Shown one piece after another: positions 1 through 11,858 of a stretch of 64,000 bases of DNA. The position numbers and the translations under genes were made by a program. Positions within the stretch are counted from its first letter, which is position 1, and every line of letters begins with the position of its first letter. Below the pieces are notes generated by a model. The model had not been told where the DNA came from, did no database searches, and worked only from the letters and a program-made list of their open reading frames with translations. This DNA comes from Gonocerus acuteangulatus (lineage: Eukaryota > Arthropoda > Insecta > Hemiptera > Coreidae): assembly GCA_946811695.1 (NCBI GenBank), contig OX328132.1, positions 96,119,456-96,183,455 on the forward strand, in the 5' to 3' direction.

Positions 1-130
1 TTTGTTTGTTTGTTCCTTATACAAATCTACACCGTTTGACCGATTTTGACCAAACTTGGCACACAGGTAGGCCTTGATACGAGAAATCTCCTAGGCTAGG
101 TCAAAATAGTCAAATTTCTAAATTTGGTCA
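1..130 (-). repeat. Interspersed repeat R2, window-truncated copy
   Basis: Begins with TTTG repeats and then the motif GACCGATTTTGACCAAACTT, followed by a stretch containing CTAGGCTAGGTCAAAAT. The same sequence occurs reverse-complemented at about 19560-19680 and more loosely at 29035-29220. This kind of untranslated repeat is common in arthropod genomes. I see no coding capacity. The copy runs off the left edge of the window. Confidence 0.6.
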
Positions 131-149
131 TTTTCTAAAATTTTTTGGT

Positions 150-445
150 TATTTTCTAAATTTATAGTGTATGAAATGGACAATTGGAGTCATAATGAAG
201 AACGAAAGTGCTGGACGTATGGTTCTAAAGCTCTGTTGAACCTAGAAATTTCATATTCTTTAAATGTATATTTTATGAAATGGATAAGGGGAGTCATAAT
301 GAAGAACGAATGGGCTATACGGATGCTTCTAAAACTCTGTTGAGCCTAGCAGTTTAAGATTTTCTGCATATAGTTTATGAAATGGATAAAGGGAGTTATA
401 ATGCAGAACGAATGGGATATATGCATGGTTCTAAAGCTCTGTTGG
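150..445. repeat. Tandem repeat, three diverged units of about 103 bp
   Basis: The string ATGAAATGGA recurs at 171, 275 and 377. Each is followed by GGAGTCATAATG or a variant, then AGAACGAA, then CTAAAGCTCTGTTG or a variant. The units are visibly diverged, so the array is not recent. No ORF is conserved across units. Confidence 0.65.
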
Positions 446-770
446 GCCAAAATAGTTAACGCTTCAGTGGTTGCACCTAGTCTGTGAGAGACACTGTGTT
501 CATTATGCATGTCTTTGTCATGCAACTTCTAATTGTGTGATTATTATTACTTCGTATTAAATAATTCTAGATTACTTAGTGAAAAGTAAATACAGATTAT
601 TAGTTATAGGATTAATTAGGCGCTGAATATGGCTAGGGGTCTCTCACATCTGGTATATTGAACATGACACAGCAGAAAAATAAGAGAACAGAGGACACGA
701 AAAATACTATATTAAGCCATATATTTCTTTCAATTTTCTCCGTGCCTTACTTATTAAGGGGCATAAAACT
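446..770. other. No recognised feature
   Basis: AT-rich single-copy-looking sequence between the tandem repeat and the LINE relic. I could not translate it into the missing upstream part of the LINE, so the LINE appears 5'-truncated near 770. Confidence 0.4.
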
Positions 771-1568
771 ATCAATGGAGCAGGAGCAGGGGTCTGGAGT
801 GGGAGAGAGGATTGCTTAAGGCTACAAATTTCCCTTGGAAAAACCTCAACTGTTTTCCAGGCAGAGATAGACGCCACCCTTGCGGCGGCCCACAGTATGG
901 TTGAGAAGGGGGCCTGTGGGAAGAAGATAAATATCCTTAAGGACAGTCAGGCTGCATGTAAAGCACTGAGGAGTTAGGAGATCAACTCTAGAGTGGTGGA
1001 CGAGTGTCAATCAGGGCTTAATCAGTTGGCAATAAACAAAAAGGTTGTCATTTATTGGGTACCAGGGCATAGAGTCATCCCAGGCAATGAGAGGAGAGAC
1101 AGGCTGGCAGGGGCAGGCGCGGAAGTGGCGCCTGTGGGCCCAATGCCTTTTGTGGGTCTATCAATGGCCTGTGCCAGGGGAGCAATAACAGCAAGAGCCA
1201 AAAAGGAGTTTGGAAAATTTTGGGAGGGCCAGAAAATAACCCATACGAACTCCTTTATAGATCTCAAAAAATTGGGTAAGAAGGATATTTTTCTGGATAT
1301 GACCAGAAGAGACCTGTGGGAGACGGTTGCAACGGTCTCAGGTCATTGTACAATGAATAAGCATATGTACGTTATGAAAATGAGGTCTTAGCCGGTATGC
1401 AGGTGGTGCAAGGAAAAGGAGGAGACACACAAGCATGTTACATTTGAGTGTGTAGCATTGGAGAGGAGGCGATTCCTGCATTTTGGTAGCCTTGGAGCGG
1501 ATGAAACCTGGAGGTCGGCTGAAGTCTGGCAGTATCTGAAATTCATCAGGAGCTTGAGAGAAGCCTAA
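771..1568 (+). pseudogene. Non-LTR retrotransposon ORF2 tail: RNase H domain plus zinc knuckle
   Basis: One frame reads through 798 bases with two in-frame stops (975-977 and 1389-1391). It shows the RNase H landmarks of I/R1-type LINEs: INGAGAGVWS near the start (the preceding DGS is missing), FQAEIDATLAA, KDSQAACKAL, then YWVPGHRVIPGNERRDRLAG. After the second stop the frame continues with CRWCKEKEETHKHVTFEC, the Cys/His knuckle that ends these proteins, and RRRFLHFGS, and terminates at 1566. RNase H would remove template RNA during target-primed reverse transcription. The copy is 5'-truncated and dead. The relic at 58253-58822 is the same clade. Confidence 0.85.
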
Positions 1569-1661
1569 GCAGGCACACAGGACTCGCAAAATAGGACAAC
1601 GGCCGAGGTGCACCCCGCGCTTGCGGGGGTATTTGAGTCAAACCTAATCTAATCTAGTCTA
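1569..1661 (+). other. LINE 3' UTR with CTAAT-repeat tail
   Basis: A short GC-richer segment follows the stop codon and ends in AACCTAATCTAATCTAGTCT, a pentanucleotide tail rather than poly(A). The other member of this clade ends similarly at about 60330-60350, so this is probably the element's true 3' end. Confidence 0.6.
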
Positions 1662-1665
1662 TTAA

Positions 1666-2557
1666 AGGGTAGTACTACATTGTGCGATCAAAATCAAAGT
1701 AATTTTCTTGAATTTATAAATAAGAAATAAATCAATATTTTTCAATTCTTTATATCAAATGTTTTATATGGGATGTTAAAGTGTCCACAAAAATACGTTT
1801 CAGTTCTTCGAAAAAAATAATGGTGGCGCGTTGTCTGACGAACCGAAACCCTCTTTATTCACGGGCGATTGTTTGCAGGCGCCAATTTTTAATCTAGAAC
1901 GAAAAACTAAAATTATTTAAAAAGCAGAAGGTTACATCTAGTAAAGTAGGTAGGATTTTTAAGAAATATTTATTTTTTCGAAAGTGTCAACAATGATTCA
2001 TTTTCTATTAAAAAATCCGTCGAAAATCGCTCATAAAATCGTTATAATTCAATGAATTGAAAAAATCCTACGTAATTTCCAAGCAAATACCATTAGGAAG
2101 CTGCAGTTAAAATTTGAAGTTGATCGGGCAAAACTGAAGGCTTTGAAGCGCATGAAGACTAGCAAATATCATTAGGAATCTTTAGGAATGTACATGATTA
2201 ATATCATTAAGAAGGTTAAAATTTAAAGTTGATCGGGTGAAAATCGAAAGCCCAAGCGTATCGCCCTATTTGAAAAACATAATTGGGAGAAAACGACTTT
2301 AAAGTTTAATGTTCTGAAATGTTCATGTCTTTCCTATTTAATTTTTTTCATACATTCTTGTAATAAAGATTAAAAAATGGGTTTTAATTTTGAAATGTAT
2401 TAAAGGAGGACCAAAAAAACAAAAAAAAAAAAAAACAATTAAAATGGGACCAATCAGCTCGCTCAAAAATTATCTTCAGATCAGCATCGCGTTCACTCAG
2501 CACACTCTTGGATATAATTTTTGATTAGTTAAGAAAGACTCTAGTAGGTATTACCCC
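1666..2557. mobile_element. Non-autonomous TIR element with TTAA flanks (copy 1)
   Basis: Bounded by TTAA at 1662-1665 and 2558-2561. The ends are imperfect inverted repeats (AGGGTAGTACTAC on the left; GTAGGTATTACCCC on the right, whose complement is GGGGTAATACCTAC). It contains no ORF. Related copies lie at 15948-16610 and, reverse-complemented and without clear ends, at about 30750-31415. A TTAA duplication is the hallmark of piggyBac-type insertion, but the terminal bases are not a textbook piggyBac match, so the superfamily is inferred. Confidence 0.55.
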
Positions 2558-2561
2558 TTAA

Positions 2562-3379
2562 ATGCTTAATTTAGTACATTTTTTGACTTTATTCGTTTGT
2601 TGTATTCTTTCCCTAATTTCCGAGACTGAAGGATTGCTAATTGGTATCGATCCTCTGCTAATTCCATACTGTTCAGGATTGGAGCTTGATCGGATAGAGT
2701 GAGTATGAGAGTGATTGATGGGATGGCGTGTGGGAGTGAGGGGCGTATAGGCGCAGGGATTGTGGCTCGCCCATTGTCTCGTCTTCAGCAGATAGGCAGT
2801 CAGTGCTCTAAGGGCCCAGAGAACCCTAAAGCCCACATATTTTTGCGAAACAAAATTTGTTTTCTCATAATGGATTTTCGTTTCATCTCACCGAGTTTAT
2901 TTTCGGAACGATCATTTATCGTTTTCTTGTTTATGATTTGAAATTTCTAAAATTATAAAATATTTCATTCTAATATCCTGTACAAAAAGAAACAGCACAA
3001 CATCCTATGTTCACACATAAAGAAATACGTGAAACATTAAAAAAAAAACAAAAAAAAACCTTGTTATATAGGAAGAAAATCTCACTTAATTTGATGAGGT
3101 TGTATGTACAAAGCTTGTTTTTTCAGGGGCAGAATAAAATTTTGTTTTCCATACTATAATGAGTTAAGGATATTTGATATATGGAATTTTTGTGCTAATT
3201 GTGAATCTTATATATTTTATTATATTTATATATTCTAAGTGAATTTATTTTTGGCGTAGTATGTGCCTCTAAAACATTTTACATATAGTTAAATATTGAT
3301 TAAACATTTTCAAATTTGGTTTTATTTCAATTTTAAATTGTTATTGCAAGATTTTGGGCTTCACAGCTGGAAACTGACA
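2562..3379. other. No recognised gene
   Basis: AT-rich sequence. The short ORFs on both strands around 2560-2940 overlap each other and carry no motif I recognise. I regard them as chance. Confidence 0.4.
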
Positions 3380-4650
<1,271 letters not shown>

Positions 4651-5087
4651 GTGGTAAAATGTATTTTTTTTTCTTTTCGGGCTATTTGTTCAATTTTTAT
4701 TATTATTATTACTAGAGTGTATATCTCGACAATTCTGCTAATGGAGTTTTGATAAGAAAGTCTGTTTTCTATTCTCGCGGGAACAAGTTGTACGACTTTA
4801 ATTGTCTCCTCTGAGAGTTTAACGTAAGCATTCTGTAATGGTGGTCTTTAGAATGAAATCATTAGTCCAGATAATTGGAGCTTTTACCTTAGCGAAATAT
4901 AGCTCATACAAATCTTTTAGCTCTGTGGCCTGATATTTCCACAACTTTTCGGCATTCCATCTTTCAAGTCGCGGATTTTAATACTATCAGCTATATGATT
5001 TTCCTTGTCAGTGATGAGAATATAACATTCTAGTAATGTCGGTTCTCTGAATACTGCTTCCTTCCAAGACATTTGTGATGATATTTT

Positions 5088-5223
5088 AGCGTGGTTCCTC
5101 CCTCCCCCATAGGGAGGAACCCCGCTTATAGGGTTGATACAATGAAACAATCCGGAAGTGCCGACTAGAAAATTTCGCGTTTCAGAACCCCTAGAGACCG
5201 AAAATAACGGTGGTTCAAATTTG

Positions 5224-5285
<62 letters not shown>

Positions 5286-6838
5286 CTGTTCGCTCTCTAA
5301 ATAGAAGACGAATGGTCCGATTTTGATGAAATTTGGTACAAAAATCCTTCGTCCAATTTGAAAGGTCAAGTTCGTTAACCAGCAAAATCCGCCTACTGGA
5401 AGATGGCGTTTAGGGCGAAATTCGCGCAAAAAAAATCGTAACGCTTACGTTTTTGAGTTCATAAGCTTCTAAGTACTCGTTTTATATGACTCCTGGGCTA
5501 GGAAAACGAATGAAACCATTTTCAAGGCGATAGCTTTAACCGTTTTCGAGAAAATTGGAAAAATATTTTTTGAATACCGTTTTTGGTTTGGGTACTTAGA
5601 ATCATGGGATTCAGTTGAAACATTTTCTGCATGTTCTACTTTCATCAAAACTAATATGTTGAAATTTTGGTTACGTTTGGAGTTAAGGAAGGGTTAGAAT
5701 AAAATATTTTATTAACAGACGTAAAAAGTTTTAGTAACTTTGTTTACTTTCCTTAATATCTCGAAAAAGGTTGAGAATCTTGTGAAACGGAAGAATACCA
5801 TTAGAAAGCTTATTAAATGCTCTAAAAAAAAGGTTCTAATGAAAGTTTTGATTAGGCGATGTCAATCGGAGAAATAAGAGCTTAAAACTTTAAAGTAATT
5901 GATTTCGCTTATTTGAACTGTTCTTTTTGTCTGTTTTTTATTCCTTGTTATTTTTTAATTGCTTATTGTTGGATAATGTATTTGAAGATAAAAAAGGCTA
6001 AGAAAAATAAGAAAAACAATTTAATGTTAGAAATATGGATTTCCAAGATATATAGCTTTTCAACTGCCTAGCGTCCTTCCTAGGGAGGGTTCTTTGTCTT
6101 TGATTTTGGTACTTAGAATTATGGGATACAGTTGAAACATTTTCTGCATGTTCGAGTTTCATCAACACTAATATGTTGAAATTTTTGTTACGTTTAGAGT
6201 AAAGGAAGGGTTAGAATTAAATATTTTATTAACAGACAAAAAAAGTTTTGGTAACTTTGTATAATTTCGTTAGTATTTCGAAAACCGTCGACAATCTTGT
6301 GAAGCGGAAGATTACCATTCGGAAGCTTACTAAATGCTCTACAAAAAAGGTTCTGAAGAAAGTTTTAATTAGGCGATGTCAATCGGAGAAAAAAGTGCTT
6401 AAAGCTTTAAATTAATTGATTTCGTTTTTTTCAATGGTTCTTTTTGTCTGTTTTATTTCTTGTTATTTTTTAATTGCTTATAGTTGGATAATGTATTTGA
6501 CAATAAAACTGGTTAAGTAAAATAACAAAAACAATTTATTGTTAGAAATATAGATTTCCAAGATTCCAAGACCTTGTCACTAGCGGGTCTGTTTCTAGTG
6601 TAGCGGACCCTTCCAGGTAAGATTGTAAATCATGTATGTCACCTTTCAAGACTTTACTACTCACAGGAATGGCGTTAGTGACCTTAAGGGTTGACACGCC
6701 ATTATAATAATTAATTTAAAAAAAAAGACTGGTGGAACCAAAATAATAACTGCTTCTATTTTAATCTTTCCAAATTAGACTAGGGATATGAACGGAACCG
6801 CGCTAAGATGATGCAGTCCTGCGAGACGGACTTTTTAA
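5088..6838 (-). mobile_element. R1 repeat, longest copy, with an internal duplication
   Basis: Starts with the hairpin end GGTTCCTCCCTCCCCCATAG, then the (TA)n tract at 5223-5282, then the motif TCCGATTTTGATGAAATTTG. It ends with the block ACCGCGCTAAGATGATGCAG and a GACGGACTTT tail. Inside, the segment beginning GGTACTTAGAATCATGGGAT at 5591 recurs at about 6108, an internal direct duplication offset by about 517 bp with moderate divergence. The reading frame that looks conserved between R1 copies (from MREFRPK) reflects DNA-level conservation, not a protein. Confidence 0.65.
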
Positions 6839-7719
6839 ATAAGTGAAGTAGAAATTAAGTACATTTTTCTCTAGAATGCCCAATTTTTCTGCAAGAGCTT
6901 CCTGATATATTTTGAAGTTGATCAAGCAAAAAGTAATCAGATCCTGCAAGCTTTTTATATTCCCCCTTTATATGCTATATACATATAAAGAAACTGTTTG
7001 TAGCGTAGCCACCATTAATCCTACACGTTAGTATCCTTCAAAGCGTGAGGTCATTATAATTACGTTGCATGAACTTGTTTTTTAATGGCTATTATTAAGC
7101 CTATTGTTGCACTAAGATGGTATATTTTCAAATATTTTAATTATTATTTAATATTTTTTAAGTAAATTGTAATTTGTTAATGCAGATTATTTTATTTTAA
7201 TATGTTGTTATTTATTACACTCTATTGTATAAGTTATAATTTTAAAATTAATGCATTTTAAAACCTTCCAGGTTCAGTTTCACACAGTTTTAAGGAGCTA
7301 ATATTTATTTTTTATTTATTTATTTCATTATAAGGGCTCCGCAACTATGGCTATGAGCCCTAATACAGATTATAAAATATATACAATTTTTTTACGCTTT
7401 GTTGACGTTGATAAAATTTACATTTATACTTAAATAAGATATATACATATATATACAAACATTATACACACACATATATATAATATATATACATATATAC
7501 ACAAAATATAGCATATATACACATACATGCATTTACCACGAGATTCATATGAATAAAGATAATAAATACAAATATAAACCACAATTCATTTGCAGTTACA
7601 ATAAAAATATAAAACACAAAATAACTAAAATAAGGTACATTAGCTTAATTAAATCAGATCTATAGGTTATTAAAGTAAACTATTAAAATCGAAAGCACAA
7701 GGAGAAGAAGGGAGATTGG

Positions 7720-8595
7720 CTAGATTTTTTTGTATAAATTAGTGTTCTTTAAAAACTGTAGTATACTGTCGATGTGAGGGCTACCTTCTGCGAGTAATGT
7801 GTGTAAGTAGTGTGGCATGAGTAAATTGTCTCGTCTTCTGCAGTCTGTCAGTATGTGTTTTATCGTCAGGGTAACATTACACAGGGAGCACACGGGTCTG
7901 TCTCGTCTTCTGCAGTCTGTGAGTATGTGTTTTATCGTCAGGGTAACATTACACAGGGAGCACACGGGTCTGTCTCGTCTTCTGCAGTCTGTCAGTATGT
8001 GTTTTATCGTCAGGGCAACATTACACAGTGAGCACACGGGTCTGTCTCGTCTTCTGCTGTCTGTGAGTATGTGTTTTATCCTCAGGGTAACATTACACAG
8101 GGAGCATACGGGTCTGTCTCGTCTTCTGCAGTCTGTGAGTATGTGTTTTATCGTCAGGGGAACATTACACAGGGAGCACACGGGTCTGTCTTGTCTTTCC
8201 ATTAAGTAGGAATGTGTTATAAGTGAGTGTCCAATTCTTAGCCTGGTAAGGACAACTTGGTCTCTTCTATTTAAAGACAAATCATTATCATGCCAGACTT
8301 TGATTGAGTTTTTAATTTCTCTTAATTTGTTGTCTGTCCGTAACCAGTGATTTAGCCAATCTTGTAATATGTGTGTATGTGCTATGTTACATAAGCCCTG
8401 TGTAGTTAATTGTCTGATGTCAATGTTTTCTTTAAAGGTAGCCTCTTTAGCGTGGTTGTCCACGTCTGTGTCTTTATGTCCCGGTATCCAAAGCATTGTA
8501 ATGTTGTGTTGTTTTAATCTGTGTATTTGCGTGTATATTTGTGTGATTACGGGATGGTTGTTGTAAATGCTTTCCATAGAGTGTAAAGAACTCAA
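7720..8595 (-). CDS. LINE ORF2 fragment: RNase H end plus five tandem zinc knuckles
   Basis: The 291-codon open frame begins inside an RNase H domain (HNITMLWIPGHKDTDVDNHA) and continues with LREIKNSIKVW and TRLRIGHSLITHSYLM, as in the intact relative at 49849-51069. Translation can be followed upstream to about 8660, where a stop and the loss of the catalytic Asp (FYISSLSSL against FSDSLSSL) mark decay. The C-terminal knuckle C-x2-C-x7-H-x4-C occurs five times in direct succession, in frame, instead of once. The final part (HTLLAEGSPHIDSILQFL) matches the relative again. The fragment is not expected to be functional. Confidence 0.8.
   Translation of the reverse strand: MSSLHSMESIYNNHPVITQIYTQIHRLKQHNITMLWIPGHKDTDVDNHAKEATFKENIDIRQLTTQGLCNIAHTHILQDWLNHWLRTDNKLREIKNSIKVWHDNDLSLNRRDQVVLTRLRIGHSLITHSYLMERQDRPVCSLCNVPLTIKHILTDCRRRDRPVCSLCNVTLRIKHILTDSRRRDRPVCSLCNVALTIKHILTDCRRRDRPVCSLCNVTLTIKHILTDCRRRDRPVCSLCNVTLTIKHILTDCRRRDNLLMPHYLHTLLAEGSPHIDSILQFLKNTNLYKKI
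7831..8190 (-). repeat. In-frame 72-bp x 5 tandem array of a zinc-knuckle exon segment
   Basis: The string TCGTCTTCTGC (or a one-base variant) starts units at 7831, 7903, 7975, 8047 and 8119, an exact 72-bp period. Each unit encodes 24 residues with consensus DRPVCSLCNVTLTIKHILTD plus CRRR. Units differ by a few substitutions only; the second unit in protein order has lost its last Cys (TDSRRR). Because 72 is divisible by three, the reading frame survives the expansion. Confidence 0.92.
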
Positions 8596-8660
8596 TGAGC
8601 TAATATAAAAACCGATTTGACTGTTGATTTATAAAGTACATTTTACTATTATTCTGCTAT

Positions 8661-9370
8661 GTTAAAGGAATTTTTCTTAAAAAAAGAAGAAATTATTCAT
8701 TACTTATTTTCGCTAATCTCATAATTATATTTAATACCATATATCATAAAAGAATTGTTGGACATTACGAGGAGATTATCATAAGAATATATAAAATTTG
8801 GATAATTTTTAGTAATTTAGATTTACTAATAACAATATTTCTTGCAGAAAAACAATTCTAATTATAAAGTAAAGCCTATTTATTTCACATCTTAACATGT
8901 ATGGATGGGAAATTGTCGAACGATTTTTAATTTCGGGCAGGTTCTTCCTGTAAAACTGTTGTGTGTGTTTTTGAAAACAAATTTAGCATTCTTATTAAAT
9001 GTATCTAGATGGCTTCGGAAAAATAGGTTTAACGCAGAATTCTATTAGCAAAAATGTTTTTTTGGCGCGAATGTTCATTGATGGTTTAAAAATATATATA
9101 TATTTACTTAGACACAAATGAATTTAGTAATTTTTGAAATGGAATGTCTTATTGGTTATTATTTAGTCTGCTGTCTGTTCTATAGGATGTTTGTATTTTT
9201 AGGAAAATATGTAAAATTATCATTCTCAATTTGAGCCTGTATTTAAATTTCATATTAAGGTCCATAAATTTTTAATTTTGAGAGTGAAGGATCCGGGTAA
9301 GAATCTTCATAATTTGTTGAGTGAATAAGTCATAATATAACTTTAATTAGACCTTAAAACGACTTAATAC
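8661..9370. other. No recognised gene
   Basis: AT-rich sequence without convincing ORFs or recognised repeats. Confidence 0.4.
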
Positions 9371-9377
9371 AAGATGC

Positions 9378-9410
9378 CTGATGATGAACCTAAACATGTT
9401 TCGAAACGTC
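9378..9410 (+). ncRNA. Hammerhead-ribozyme-like motif
   Basis: CTGATGA matches the conserved hammerhead box exactly. It is followed by a segment that can pair only weakly (GAAC near 9385 with GTTTC near 9399) and then GAAACGTC. The core spacing fits, but stem II is poor, so self-cleavage is doubtful. A 4 x 80 bp array begins 31 bp downstream. Confidence 0.4.
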
Positions 9411-9440
9411 GCAACTATAAGTTAATCTTTTAAGCAATTT

Positions 9441-9760
9441 TGGGGAACAACTCCTGCCAGTAGCTTAAAGAGTCCATTGATCCTTCCCCACCCTCACCTT
9501 CAACTTACATTTTAGGTTTTTGGGGAACAACTCCTGCCAGTAGCTTAAAGAGTCCATTGATCCTTCCCCACCCTCACCTTCAACTTACATTTTAGGTTTT
9601 TGGGGAACAACTCCTGCCAGTAGCTTAAAGAGTCCATTGATCCTTCCCCACCCTCACCTTCAACTTACATTTTAGGTTTTTGGGGAACAACTCCTGCCAG
9701 TAGCTTAAAGAGTCCATTGATCCTTCCCCACCCTCACCTTCAACTTACATTTTAGGTTTT
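9441..9760. repeat. Perfect 80-bp x 4 tandem array
   Basis: TGGGGAACAACTCCTGCCAG starts at 9441, 9521, 9601 and 9681, and the four 80-bp units are identical base for base by eye. Perfect identity implies very recent amplification (or an assembly artefact). Each unit has a pyrimidine-rich stretch ending in TTTTAG. No ORF passes through it. Confidence 0.95.
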
Positions 9761-10266
9761 TGTTTAATTCCGAAAAAAACCCGTTAAGTCCAGTACATTT
9801 TCTGTCTTAGTAGAAAGAGATTATCTTTAAATTAATACAAATAAATTTTCTGATGTCCCACAGAGTTTATTAAAAATATATCAAACTTTTACTTCCTTAT
9901 GGAATGAACGTTTCTTTTTAAATTATCGAAAAAAAAAAAATGTTCTTGGCTTGGGGTTTTAACTAGCAATCCTTAAATTGGTTGTTGTTATTGTTTTTGT
10001 ATTGCATTTAAGAGTAAACTAAATATTTCAATGAGTAACGTCTTTGTATATCATTTATTTGTAATAGAATAAAAAAAAAAAAACTTTTATTTTATAAGTT
10101 AAAAATAAGTGTTAAAAACAACTTTTATCTAAAAGTTTTAGTTAGCCAAAGTTATTTAGGATCTCCTAAAACTAAGTATATTAAATGAAAAGTTTGTAAG
10201 AAAAGGTTTTAATGAATGTAATTCTTTTATTTCAATGTGAAATTTTAAGGTTTCGTTGGTTTAAAA
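9761..10266. other. No recognised gene
   Basis: Very AT-rich, with short A and T homopolymers (for example near 9930 and 10070). It may be the decayed upstream part of the hAT element that follows, but I cannot translate it convincingly. Confidence 0.35.
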
Positions 10267-11300
10267 TACCTGGAATACTGGAAAGAAAGAAAATACACTC
10301 TTCCATACCTACATATATTAACTAGCACGTATCCTAACCCCCAGCCCAGCCACTCAAGTAAGTGTTGAAAGAGCCTTTTCAACCCTAAAGTATATTTAAA
10401 TAATTATACATATAATCTAAATCCTACTCACTTGCAGGATATATTATTATCCTACATCCCCAGCCCAGTCACTCAAGTAAGTGTTGAAAGAGCCTTTTCA
10501 ACCCTAAAGTATATTTAAATAATTATACATATAATCTAAATCCTACTCACTTGCAGGATATATTATTATCCTACACCCCCAGCCCAGCCACTCAAGTAAG
10601 TGTTGAAAGAGCCTTTTCAACCCTAAAGTATATTTAAATAATTATACATATAATCTAAATCCTACTCACTTGCAGGATATATTATTATCCTACACCCCCA
10701 GCCCAGCCACTCAAGTAAGTGTTGAAAGAGCCTTTTCAACCCTAAAGTATATTTAAATAATTATAGATATAATCTAAATCCTACTCACTTGCAGGATATA
10801 TTATTATCCTACCCCCCCAGCCCAGCCACTCAAGTAAGTGTTGAAAGAGCCTTTTCAACCCTAAAGTATATTTGAATAATTATAGATATAATCTAAATCC
10901 TACTCACTTACACGATATATTATTATCCTACGCCCCCAGCCCAGCCACACAAGTAAGTGTTGAAAGAGCCTTTTCAACCCTAAAGTATATATTAAATAAT
11001 TATAGATATAATCTAAATCCTACTCACTTACAGGATATATTATTATCCTACACCCTCAGCCTAGCCACCCAAGTAAGTGTTGAAAGAGCCTTTTCAACCC
11101 TAAAGTATATTTGAATAATTATAGATATAATCTAAATCCTACTCACTTACACGATATATTATTATCCTACGCCCCCAGCCCAGCCACACAAGTAAGTGTT
11201 GAAAGAGCCTTTTCAACCCTAAAGTATATATTAAATAATTATAGATATAATCTAAATCCTACTCACTTACAGGATATATTATTATTGAAATTGAATTAAT
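10267..11300 (+). pseudogene. hAT transposase C-terminus amplified into a 119-bp satellite
   Basis: At 10267-10330 a frame reads YLEYWKERKYTLPYLHIL, as expected just upstream of the hAT family C-terminal dimerisation region. What follows is that region, VSVERAFSTLKYILNNYRYN then LNPTHLQDILLSY, repeated eight times. AGTGTTGAAAG recurs at 10361, 10480, 10599, 10718, 10837, 10956, 11076 and 11195 (119 or 120 bp apart). The 119-bp period breaks the frame between most units. The 120-bp step between units 6 and 7 keeps it open, giving two short ORFs (10872-11114 and 11111-11299). The dimerisation domain normally holds hAT transposase subunits together. Here it is only a satellite monomer. Confidence 0.85.
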
Positions 11301-11629
11301 TCTTCAAAATGAGTGAAATGTATTTTGTGTAAAAATTTATTTTTGTTTATTTACTGAAATATATTTGTTGATACACAACAAAAAATAAACATTAGTAGCT
11401 TGAATTTATTCCCTTACACTTTTTCCTATTAAGTATTTTAATAAAAATTATTTTAATACTTTTATTTTTTAAGTTGAAAAAGAACAGTAAAAAAAAATCT
11501 TGTTATAAAAAGTTTAAACCTAAAAAGTTATTGTCGAACTTTTACTTTTTCACAATGAAAATAAAAGTAAAAGTTTAAAAAATAATATTTTAAAATAAAA
11601 ATTTACAATTATTTTCAACCTCTGATTTC

Positions 11630-11740
11630 AATCTTTCCAAATGACACTAGGGTTTGAAAATGATGGAGTTGTGCCAAGATGAAGCAGTTCCTGTGAGATG
11701 GACTATTTATTTAATTCCTTGTGAAACATTGAGCGTGTAT
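11630..11740 (+). repeat. R1 terminal fragment
   Basis: The block TGCCAAGATGAAGCAGTTCC followed by TGTGAGATGGAC matches one end of R1 (compare 6800-6835 and 55000-55030). The rest of R1 is absent. Confidence 0.45.
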
Positions 11741-11858
11741 AGTTTTGCAGGGAAGCCGGAGAATAAGGGAGAAGTTGTCCAACTAATGTGAATGTGATTT
11801 GAATACATTTCCTTTGATTCGGTAGAAGCTTTCAATTTGCGATTCATGTAGTTAAAAC

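Larger units (their letters stand above)
7297..8660 (-). mobile_element. 5'-truncated LINE copy A (RNase H family)
   Basis: Comprises the ORF remnant at 7720-8660 and a 3' UTR that shares AAGGGCTCCGCAACTATGGC-like sequence with the UTR of the LINE at 49478-51080. Both end in an (AAATAAAT)-type tail on the minus strand. The UTR contains TA/CA-rich simple repeats at 7440-7510. Confidence 0.7.

Noticed and set aside
4917..5429. Apparently conserved protein starting MREFRPK at 4917-5429, 24069-24419 and 36904-37152
   Set aside because: The conservation is that of the R1 repeat DNA. The frame runs into a TA tract, starts and ends vary between copies, and no domain is recognisable.
7817..8209. Plus-strand repetitive ORF (SRLLQSVSMCFIVRVTLHRE repeats)
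   Set aside because: It is the antisense shadow of the minus-strand zinc-knuckle array. The minus frame continues into recognisable RNase H sequence and the plus frame does not.
9441..9760. CRISPR-like array
   Set aside because: The units are contiguous identical 80-mers without variable spacers, in a eukaryotic context.
9378..9760. A retrozyme (tandem hammerhead-bearing repeat)
   Set aside because: Only one core is present and it lies outside the repeated unit, so the tandem ribozyme architecture is missing.
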